From assembly GCA_948567375.1 (NCBI GenBank), contig OX419758.1:12529001-12593000 (forward strand): a stretch of DNA of 64,000 bases, in the 5' to 3' direction. This stretch comes from Lunularia cruciata (Eukaryota > Streptophyta > Marchantiopsida > Lunulariales > Lunulariaceae). A program made the translations under genes and the position numbers. This document shows positions 55,101 to 64,000 of this stretch, piece after piece (position 1 is the stretch's first letter; each line of letters starts with the position of its first letter). The notes below the pieces were generated by a model that did not search any database, was not told where the DNA came from, and worked only from the letters and a program-made list of their open reading frames with translations.

Positions 55101-55400
55101 AAGTTGACAATAAATGCATCAAGCATTATTATAGGAGCAGTCCTACAACAAGAATGGAATGAATGATTGTACCCAATTGCATATTTTTCTTGAAATTTGT
55201 TACTAGAAAAATGCAACTATCACACCATTGAACAAGAAGAGTTGGCCATTGTCCTTGCAACCAAGCATTGGAAGCACTATCTTGGCGAGAAGGCATTTGT
55301 AGTGGAGATAGAACATAAACCTCTAGTCTACCTTGAGACACAAAAATATCTATCTCATTGATAGATTTGGTATGCAGAGTGGAGATAATGGTTCAACATG
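55101..55400 (+). pseudogene. D1 RNase H (broken)
   Basis: K-L-T-I-N-A-S-S-I-I-I-G-A-V-L-Q-Q (first Asp is Asn), E-Q-E-E-L-A-I-V-L-A-T-K-H-W and V-E-I-E-H-K-P-L (Asp replaced by Glu). Confidence 0.8.
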
Positions 55401-55599
55401 ACAATCACATATGTAGAAGGCAAGAAGAAACTTGCAAATGTATTCACTTGAATGCTTATGGCAAAAAATTTGGTCAAGATGAACCTACAATTCTGACCAA
55501 GCATTGTTATTGCTACAAAAATTGACCCATAAATTGTAAGAGCTCAATCATCCAAAGGCATAACCAATACCCAAGGACTCACCTTTCATGATGGCAATT

Positions 55600-56640
55600 A
55601 TAGATTTTGATGCCACAAAACATAGGAACCATCATCCTAGCAAAATGTCATGATTCCACTATTGTAGGTCATATTTGAGTGGACAAGACCTTAAATACAA
55701 TCAAACAACATTACTAGTAGCACAAGATGAGCAACTATGTGAAGGAGTATGTTTGAAGTTGCCTACTTTAACAACAAAATAAAACTTCTAATCAAGCTTT
55801 CACATGACTTCTTCAAACTCTCCCTACTCCTATATAATATTAGGAACAAGTAAACATGGATCTAGTTTTTGAATTGCCCAAGACCACCTTAGGGTTTGAC
55901 TCCATTGTAGTCTTTTTGATCAACTCAGCAAAATGATTCATGTGTGCCCTACTACCAAGGAAATGAATGCTCCACAATTAGCTCAATTGTACTTAGTTGT
56001 AGTCTTTTCTCACCATGGTCTATCTTGAGTGCTTGTCATTGATAAAAATAAATAAAAACTCAATTCACTAGTTTGTTTTGGAGAACATTCTTTGGTGTCT
56101 TCAAAAACAAAGTTGCCATGTCCATGGCTTATCATCCACAAACCAATGGAAAAAAAGAGTGGGCTAATGGCACTATTGAAGAAATGCTCTATGCTCTAAG
56201 GCTTCACTTTAGATGAACAAGAGAGGTGGGATACTGTACTTCCATTGGTAGAATTTGCCTACAACAATTCAATAAATGCATCCACATAGGTCATACCGTT
56301 CTTCCTCATGTATGGATAACATCCTTTCATACCTTTTAGCTTGATGAAGATCCAATTGATGGCTACCAAGGTTGACATTGTCAACACTTTTGTTTCTAGA
56401 GTCCAACAAGGTGTGGAGAATACCAAGAACAGGTTTTAGATCATCCAAAATTGACAAAAAGTAGTATGCAGATGCACATTGCTAGCACATAGAGTTCAAT
56501 GGTGGGGATCAAGTGTGGTTTTCCATAACCAACCTCACATTAAGTGGCCTTTGTAAGCTTAGACCTCATTTTATTGGACCATTTCCTATCCTTTGGCAAA
56601 TTGACATAGTGACCTATCACCTCGAGCTACCGCCACACAT
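55600..56640 (+). pseudogene. D1 integrase (heavily broken)
   Basis: Fragments in several frames: V-D-K-T-L-N-T-I near 55680, N-M-D-L-V-F-E-L-P-K-T-T near 55855, F-A-Y-N-N-S near 56255, and the C-terminal L-R-P-H-F-I-G-P-F-P-I near 56560. Confidence 0.75.
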
Positions 56641-56947
56641 GAAGATCCACCCAATATTCCATGTTTCCTTACTACATAGATATGCACTCCAAGTACCTCA
56701 CTTCCTTCTATACAAGAAGTTAGACCTTGTCCAATACTCATTGATGGCACAAAAGAATATGAAGTCAAACGTATTCTCCAAAAACATATTTGTGGTACCT
56801 ACTCATCCATGTGTGGAATATCTAGTACATTGGAAAGAGTACCTATTGTATGAGGAAACATGGGAGCTAGCAACGAACTTTATGCATGCACCGGTGTTAG
56901 TGCAATCTTTTGAGCAACAACTTCACAACAAGGACGTTGTGTCTTAA
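56641..56947 (+). pseudogene. D1 integrase C-terminus with chromodomain
   Basis: Inside the open frame 56513-56947: H-P-I-F-H-V-S-L-L-H-R, then a chromodomain core C-V-E-Y-L-V-H-W-K-E-Y and E-E-T-W-E-L (about 56805-56870). Stop TAA at 56945-56947 lies just before the purine tract. Confidence 0.85.
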
Positions 56948-56959
56948 AAGGGAGAGGTT

Positions 56960-57551
56960 TGCAATACCAATAGCTAGGCATATTATTTAGAGGTGAAAAT
57001 TAGCTTGGTTACATTTGGAAAGATTTTATATATGATGGACTAAGTAGATTAGATAGAGATGTCACCAAAAGATTACTTCCACTAATAGGGTAAGTGTAGA
57101 AAACACCCTAAAAACTTTAGAGCCAATTTTAGAGGCATAAATTGATGAATTAGACCTTAAAAATGAGAAATTTATCCTCCACACCAAGGCAAAAGGCTTG
57201 CCTCTCCCTCTCCTCTTCTCCCCAACTATTTGTCTCACCAAGAGCTTTCCAACAGTACCTCACCCATGCAATTTTGAGCTTTGTACAAGAAGATTCCCTA
57301 AATATTCCCTCTAGTCAAACTTGTTTGACCAACCAGATAGAACAAGGACCTACATGCAATTAATCTAAGGGTGGAGCTCATTGACATGTTACCAATCCAT
57401 GTATCTGATCCAAGAGTAGAGCTTCCTTTGAGGGATACTCTTTGCTATATATATAAAGAGAAGGTACTCCATTTCTTTGGAGCATCTTAGTATTGAGTGT
57501 TGAAGCTTTGTGTTTTCTATCTTGTGTTTCTCTTGTCCTCCAAATATTACA
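56960..57551 (+). repeat. D1 3' LTR
   Basis: 592 bp, TGCAATACC...AATATTACA; follows the AAAAGGGAGAGG purine tract. TATA-like CTATATATATAAAG near 57450. Confidence 0.88.
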
Positions 57552-57736
57552 GAACATCATCATTGATAGTGCAAACAATGCAAGTGGCAGCGGTCCCACC
57601 ATATGATCAATAGCCCTAACATGAAATGTGACCTCCATCAAGTAGTCCATGAGCAACTACCAAAGTAACTAAGATTGCCAACACTACCATTCCAATGTCC
57701 AAGCAAACTAGCCTTGGTGTTACAAATGTCATGACA
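57552..57736 (-). repeat. Element B2 5' LTR, outer part
   Basis: Resumes B2 right of D1; matches 22260-22440 and 34505-34687, ending with the minus-strand LTR start TGTCATGACA. Confidence 0.6.
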
Positions 57737-60700
57737 CTCCTTAAACTCTAAATGGTCCACTACTACTACATGTTAAAGAATATAAATATACTCAAACAAA
57801 AAATCTCTTGAAATCTCTTCCATACATTTTTTTTTTGTTTTGCTTGCATCACCTCATCTTGTTTGATTACTTTCCATTATTATCCAAATTATTTTGTTAA
57901 TGTAAATAAGACTTACTCCAAAACTAATAATAATAGTATATTATTTTGATTTCAAAATTTAAAAACATGTGTCCAAAATATAGAAAGTAAAATTAATCCT
58001 AAAGGAAGATATTAAAAAAGAAACCACCAAAAGAAGAAGAAAAGGAAGTTAGCAAATCAATCAATTGCTACGAGAAGATAATCATCATTCAAGTTAAACC
58101 ATCATTAGAATAGCTTTAAAGTGGAAAAAAGGATACCAAAGTGATATATAAGCATCATACAAGTAGAATCATCATGAGAATAGTCTTAGAAATAAGAAAA
58201 ATGAGATAAAAGTAATATAGATTTATGCATATTATTGGGAAAATAAGACAATATAGCATAAATGTTCTCTATTTATAATGAAAACTAGAACCTATGCATA
58301 CTTGGACATTATGAGTGCATAACATGAAGCACACAATGGCATTATAGGTACACATATAATGCATATGCAAGTGTTCAATACATCTATGGATTTGTATGGT
58401 ATGCATAGGTATGCATTTGTATGCATGATACATGATGCAAAAGTATATTGCATATTGTGCTTCTTTCCTACTTGGTGCAATAACACGCAAATGCTCAAGT
58501 GCAAAGTTATCTTAGAAGTCCAATAAGCTTAATCTGGTTATCAAAGAGAATATAGTAAAAAAAAGTATATTTTAAATAAGATTTGTGCATGCTTTACTTG
58601 TGTAATGTTAAGGTCCATATGAAGCATGGGAATCTTAGTTGTGACCATTTTATGTAATTTTTATTTTTCTTGGTACTTTTATTATAATAGGTGTACCTTA
58701 TAGTTATTAGGATTGTATGGTACACGTATTATAAAGGAGTTTTTATTTGTTGTATGATTTTTAAATAGAATATTTGTATCAAAAATCAATACTTATATCA
58801 TACACTAATATCTTACATGCAGTTTTGGTATGCTAATTATTGGAAGTCTTGTAAAGCAAGAAGAAAATAGTACTGTCTGCACCTAGTTCATCTGTTTCTT
58901 GCTTTTACGGGAGGTAACCATATTATTTACTACATTCTCATACGTTGAAGGATAGAAAGAATCTAGGTTTTTTTTTGGGTCTTATCACATGCTAAATAAC
59001 ATTAAATATATGGTAATTCATAATATCAAACGGTTATAACAATGTATCTATGCTTTAGTTTTTACACTTTCTATATTCTAACATCCAAAATTAAAATTTT
59101 AGAATTGGAATAAGATTTCTTATATAAGTATTATTTTAGCTGTTTCATGCCTAGTCTCAAATTGGTAAAATTTTAATAATTTTTTATTATGTAAACTTTA
59201 TCATGAGGCTTCTATTTTAATTTTGATAAAATGTTACAAATAAGAATAGAAATAATGAAACACCTTTTATGATCATATTTTGTGATAATATTAACTATTT
59301 TTATATTTAATATGGAGAATTTACCTATTTATAATCCATTTTAATATTTTATAAAGCAATTATAGGCATGTAAATATCTAAGTGGTTGTGTGTCAATAAA
59401 CTAGTGTATGTATGGTAATAATTTAAAGTTTTGTCTGAAAATAACATGAATTGTACATTGATTTCTCCCTTCATGTCAATCTTTATATGTCATTAACAGC
59501 TTAATAACTTACTTAGCTCATTAAGATTGATGATACATATGAAACCAAGGTCGATAGAAAGTTTTAAGGAATTTTTACTCTAATTTTTCTATCATAATGA
59601 ATATTTAAATCGGATCAAAACTCCTACTACAAACTATAAGAAAGATAGTGAATAAATTAGTCTTCAATATTTGGTTAGCTTCTATCAAAACTCTAAGTTT
59701 GTTCAAAAATACCCAAATATTCTTCAAACACTAAAATCTAACTATCATTGTTATGAATTTAATTTCAACATGATTCAATAAAATTTGAATAATATTTTTT
59801 CTCTTACTATATTAACAGACTACACAAGAAGATCACTATTGAATTACTTATAAAATTAATACTGACTATTATTGTTTTCAACTTATAGATAACAAAGATA
59901 AAAGAAGTATTATATCAGTATGTAGAGAAGCTCAAGATCAAATGCTTGTATAATAACTTCTACATTGATAAAATTATGAATAATCTAAAATAATTTTTTC
60001 CTAATCATAATATATCTCCATACTAATAAAAATATTAATGAGGTATTGAGAATATTATAGAAAAGGATGAGCTTCCAAATTGAGAATATAATGTTTCAGA
60101 ATACAAGAAAAATTCTAATAAAATATATTCTTATAAGAAGCATGAAAAAGCTATGTATATTATAAATATAATGGTTGTAGTGAACAGAAAATTCTACAAA
60201 CTAGAGTTAAATATCAATATTTGCAAAGAGTACATTCATTTTTATAATATTTCTACATGATAAAGTTCACCAAGTCAAACATATTAGCACATAAAGTCAA
60301 ATATTCTGCATTCAACTACTGTTAGATTTATGCTACCTTACCGCTCACTAAAAATAGCCAAATGTGAAACATTCATAAGAACCAGTTCATGTCATACTAT
60401 TCCTACAAGATAAAGCATCAAAAAGTCAAATAACTTTCTTACAATCACTATTTACAGATTTGTGTTGTAAATTTGTAACCAAAGAAAGTTAGAGGTTGAA
60501 TGATGTAAGATGATACACCAATAATATTCCCAGATGATATATCATGACAAGTCAAAAAACATTCTTATAAGCACTATTCTAAGACTGCACTATTCTATAT
60601 GACTCATATATACTCATGTATACTAACACAAGTCAACTTGCATGCAAAAACTATATACAAGACAAAGATTTAGTTTTTTCTTTAGAAGAAGAACATATTT

Positions 60701-61400
60701 AAAATATTATATATTATAACCATAAACCTAGAATTTCACATGACAAAGATTGATGAACACTAAAATTCTTCATGACATGGATCATTGTAAAAATAGAAGA
60801 ATCATGTTTTTAAAAGTCAACTATCATTGATGGATATGTAAGATTCTCCATCACAGGAAAGGCAAGTAATAAAAAATACCCTTCTTTGCAAGTCAACCTT
60901 TCAATCTTTAAATGTTACTGATTGTCTTGCATTAAGAAACAAACCTCTATACAAGTACAACTATTTACCTTTGGTGGACGTACTAGCGTTCAAAGTCTAT
61001 AATCTAAAACCTGCGTTCAACAACAACAACAAAACAAAAAACAAAAACCATGAATGTTGTATAAAAATTAAGTTCTCACATTCTTCATATAAACTACGTT
61101 GAAAGATAAATCTACATTCCTACAATTATCATCTACTATGTGAATAGGTAACATCCAACTTCACATTTCCTTCTGTTCCCGTCATCTCCATCAAATGAAA
61201 TTATGAAGGTTATGAAGTCTCCATTAAACTTCTGATAGTATCGGAAGTTAAGACAATGTCTGATATTTAGATCAAATATAGATAATATCGTGTACTTAAC
61301 TAATAATCTATGTAATCTCGTTTTGGTGGTTTTACCGGTTGGAATATAGAGTGCACGAATCAAATGATGGATCCTCGTGCAAGTTCTTGAACCCAGGAAC
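57737..61400. other. AT-rich gene desert, no feature assigned
   Basis: Very AT-rich; frames are short and there is no LTR or domain sense. A TGCAT/ATGCATA-rich patch lies at about 58285-58480, and low-complexity CAA/CAAAA runs at 61017-61050. Confidence 0.6.
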
Positions 61401-61505
61401 AAACTATGTGTTCAAGTTTAAAGCATCTACTCATTCATTTCCTCACAAAAGGAGAGAACTCCATGCTTTCTTTGAAAGCATATGCTTCGCGTGATTAGAT
61501 CGGTC

Positions 61506-61822
61506 CTATAGTTGGAGAGGTTCATAGTATGAGTGAAGGGCAGAAAGATGAGATAAGTGGGCATAAAAAATGAATTGAAGGTCTGGTCTTTCTGCGCAAG
61601 TCCTCGGCCTTTTCTCTAAGTTTGGATTATGCTTTGCGAGAGTGAGGAAGAGCACGTTCGTCACGGCCGCAAATGTGAGAAAACTGGTGAAGGTCAGCCT
61701 GATGTGGGCGCAATTGGGCGGTCGTTTGTTCCATTGGAGCATGGCAAGGGCGAAGAGAAAGAGCACGAGATTCGCAGATAAGATGCTGCTGACTTGGTAG
61801 CCAAGAAACGTTATATATAACT
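61506..61822 (-). CDS. Possible exon of a small membrane protein
   Basis: An open minus-strand frame after a TAA near 61828 reads two convincing membrane spans: L-V-L-F-L-F-A-L-A-M-L-Q-W, and F-T-S-F-L-T-F-A-A-V-T-N-V-L-F-L. Between and after them are charged loops (N-K-R-P-P-N-C-A-H, K-R-P-R-T-C-A-E-R-P). The first in-frame ATG is within the first span (M-L-Q-W), so either the N-terminus is on an upstream exon or a non-ATG reading is misleading. Composition is gene-like (CpG present). I do not recognise the family. Confidence 0.3.
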
Positions 61823-64000
61823 CCAGATGTTATAGGAGACAGCTGCCTCCTCGAATTACAAGAATTGCTCGTCGATTATGTTTATAGTTGGAGCGAATCT
61901 GGAGAAGTGTGAATTTAGTTAGTGTCGTTGGGACTTGAGCTGACTAACTAAACTTGGGCTGTTGAGTGAGTTTTTCTGTCCTTGTCCCGTCTCAGGGGGA
62001 TTAATTAAGAATAGGTTAATTGAAGAGACCTTTTTCCTGGAAAAGTGAGCTGAGACTGCACCAGAACCGTTCTGCGAGAAGCACTTTTGGGCGAAACGCC
62101 ATTTTGATTCATGGATCAGTGCTAAATGGAAAAGGTTATGCTGATCTGCAGTGGGAACAGTCATGTTGTTTGTCAAAAGAGCCAGCACATTTCACTCGGG
62201 GTTGGGAATCGCGAGCAGGCGAGTACTAAATTGGCTCTTAATTTAGGTGTATTTATTGGCAATGGGGAAGAAATTGCAGTGCTTGCTGTTCTACAGTATG
62301 AAATGAAGTAACCGACCACCCTAGCACATCGAATTCGATGGACGAGAATCGACATATTCTATCGACTGACAAGACCTCTTTGCACCTCCGATGGGTGAGG
62401 CATGATGGGTCTTATGATGCAGCAGCAGAACAGCAACGGCGCGAGTTTTGCGGACGATTTCAAATGAGAGCAAAGAAATTGTGCTCAAATGCTACGAGTC
62501 GATAACGGGCACAGTTTTCTTTCCTACTGTTCTTTGTTTGGTTGGGATTGGTTTGGGCTCCCTCCGAAAGATGCCTGTCCATGCTCCGAAGCCTGCGTTT
62601 GCGGTCGCCAAAGCCTTGACTAAGTGGGGTTCAAACTTCATTTCATGTGCGGTCGACCGCGAGACATCGGAGCCTTGACCGAAGCTCTTCTGGCCTTGAC
62701 CTCGGGGGAGCTTGATCCACATGCGGCCACGGTGTTGGCCTCAGATAGCGAAGGATGAAGGGTTTCGAATCACGGTAGTTCGGCCGCTTCCGGCAATTCG
62801 GGTGTTTCCTCCCGGCCGGTTGGGGCTCGTCGCCTAAAGGGGCAGTTTAACGAGAATATTCCCGAAAACAGCGAAAATAATTCGAAAACGGAGACTGTTG
62901 TCGAAAACGCCGGTAGCATTTAGAGATTATCCTGTGAATGGAGGTTCCCGGTTTTTAGACACATTCTCGAGTGTTACAGTTGGGGAAGATTTTGTCGAAA
63001 TGTGATAAGAATACCGCAATATAGAGTAGTGGACATGGAACATGCGGCTGTCCAAACGACAACAGTGTTGTGTCTCTAATGAGAGCCAAGGAGGACAAAA
63101 CAGGGAGCAGGGTAGAAGCACCTCCGGTTGCTGTTAAGGGTGATGAATGGTGCTCGCACCAATTTGGACCCCACGTGGATCAGGCTTCGGGAGTTCTAAA
63201 GGTACACACTTCGGCGGGAGAGGGGGTTTCTTCCGTTGCTGTACAGTAGTAGTATGGATGCATTCGTCAGTTGATGCCTTGGGGCCGATTACAAACAACC
63301 TGATGACCCACTCTTAGTTGAGTTCACATGTGCTTGGCTCATCCATGACGCAAGTCCTTCAAAACGCGAAATTCACTCCAAATTCTCACGGTGAGTATCT
63401 GGTCAACAAAGCAGTGGTTCGGGTACAGCCACGCGTGCACCAAGAACCTCGCGCCGCAGCCCTTCGGCAGTGCTCCACTGTAATTAGCTTGCTTTGATGC
63501 CTCGGAGATGCACTCTCAATCGGCGGGTGACACATGAAACCTCTCTCTCTTGGGAACCATGTGAGGCAAACAAATTCTCCATGTGAGCCAGCCAGCAGCG
63601 TTCTAGACGACATCCACCATGTTCTGTTTGATCCCCAAGCCCTTCTCTGCCCTTCCCGACTAAAGCGAATTCTTGGCCCGGTACAAGCAAAAGTTTTGCT
63701 TATCTTACGGTCGTCAGCGGTTTCCAACCCAATTAAATACGTGCGGGTCCGTAAAAGTGCCCAAACAGTGCCAGACAAACGTAGCCTTAGGCGGGTGATT
63801 CTATCCTAGACGAGGTATACGACACTCTCAGCAGGTCTCGCCGGACACAAACAAACCCCACACACACCACAACAGGGATTCGTTACTACTTCTGTTACTT
63901 CTCCAACAGATTATGTGTGCTGCTGCTTAGCAAGTATTCGACAGCTTGCTTGCCCATTCCCTTGTTTCGTTGCGGAGCCAAGGCATGAGATGGGCTTCAA
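61823..64000. other. CpG-rich flank, no gene assigned
   Basis: GC and CpG content rise, as in the 25-33 kb island. Several frames of 60-130 codons exist on both strands (62448-62678, 62722-62492, 63386-63778, 63534-63809) and overlap each other; none shows motifs. A neighbouring gene probably starts beyond the window or has short exons here. Confidence 0.4.

Larger units (their letters stand above)
45243..57551 (+). mobile_element. Element D1: chromovirus of a second family, hosting C3
   Basis: LTRs 45243-45822 (start slightly truncated) and 56960-57551 end AATATTACA. A purine tract AAAAGGGAGAGG (56946-56958) precedes the second LTR and a degenerate initiator-Met-type primer site (TGAGATCAGAG, from 45824) follows the first. 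Gag, protease and RT start are left of C3; RT, RNase H, integrase and chromodomain are right of it. Heavily decayed. Without C3 it is about 6.3 kb. Confidence 0.87.
34250..57736 (-). mobile_element. Element B2: decayed gypsy element with four nested insertions
   Basis: Minus-strand order from high to low coordinate: 5' LTR start (57736-57552, resuming 45242-44985), leader (44.98-44.4 kb), gag (44.4-42.0 kb), then pol remnants (36.43-35.35 kb) and 3' LTR (34687-34250). C2 sits between gag and pol, D1 within the 5' LTR, C3 within D1 and C4 within C3. The similarity to B1 at both LTR and gag makes this reading coherent; the outer duplication could not be confirmed. Confidence 0.55.

Noticed and set aside
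62448-62722. Opposed 76-codon frames on both strands
   Set aside because: They overlap almost fully, neither has a motif, and composition alone explains them.
63386-63809. Opposed frames of 130 and 91 codons near the right edge
   Set aside because: Mutually overlapping, no recognisable domain; could be part of a gene beyond the window but unsupported.

Overview
This window is nuclear DNA of a plant with a repeat-rich genome. The evidence is two genes of the plant DUF642 family, Ty3/gypsy-type LTR retrotransposons including chromodomain-bearing ones, and a primer binding site matching plant initiator tRNA-Met. I lean towards a seed-free land plant, because of the style of the gypsy RT and the restriction-endonuclease-like LINE remnant, but the sequence does not settle it. 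There is one 200-N assembly gap (24933-25132).

Layout. (1) 1-23.6 kb is a nested retrotransposon cluster. An old minus-strand gypsy element (called B1 here) is split by an Athila-like gypsy element A (233-8017, minus) and by chromovirus C1 (9829-21158, plus). C1 is split in turn by two copies of an unusual TG...CA element, I1 (11992-15772) and I2 (16191-18122). A LINE 3' remnant follows (22441-23590). (2) 23.6-24.8 kb is AT-rich spacer. (3) 24.8-33.3 kb is a CpG-richer gene island with two convergent, single-exon DUF642-like genes (26186-26974 plus; 29247-30497 minus). (4) 33.3-57.7 kb is a second nest: decayed gypsy B2 (about 34.25-57.74 kb, minus) contains chromovirus C2 (36433-41920, plus) and a second chromovirus family D1 (45243-57551, plus). 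D1 contains C3 (48356-54370, minus), which contains solo LTR C4 (50903-51315). (5) 57.7-61.4 kb is AT-rich and apparently empty. (6) 61.4-64 kb returns to gene-island composition, with one possible membrane-protein exon.

Insertion order is readable from target-site duplications: CAAGG (I1), AGGAT (I2), CTACT/CTACC (C1), CTACT (C2), AGATT/AGACT (C3), AGACC/AGGCC (C4). Almost all retroelement frames carry stops and frameshifts, many of them C-to-T or G-to-A changes as expected for methylated DNA. The gene islands and I1 are visibly richer in CpG.

The most interesting signals are three. Family C LTRs carry perfect heat-shock-element arrays upstream of a TATA box in every full-length copy. The I1/I2 family has solo-LTR-like ends and a long acidic coiled-coil ORF where an LTR should be non-coding. 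Element A carries an extra zinc-knuckle ORF in its leader, upstream of gag.
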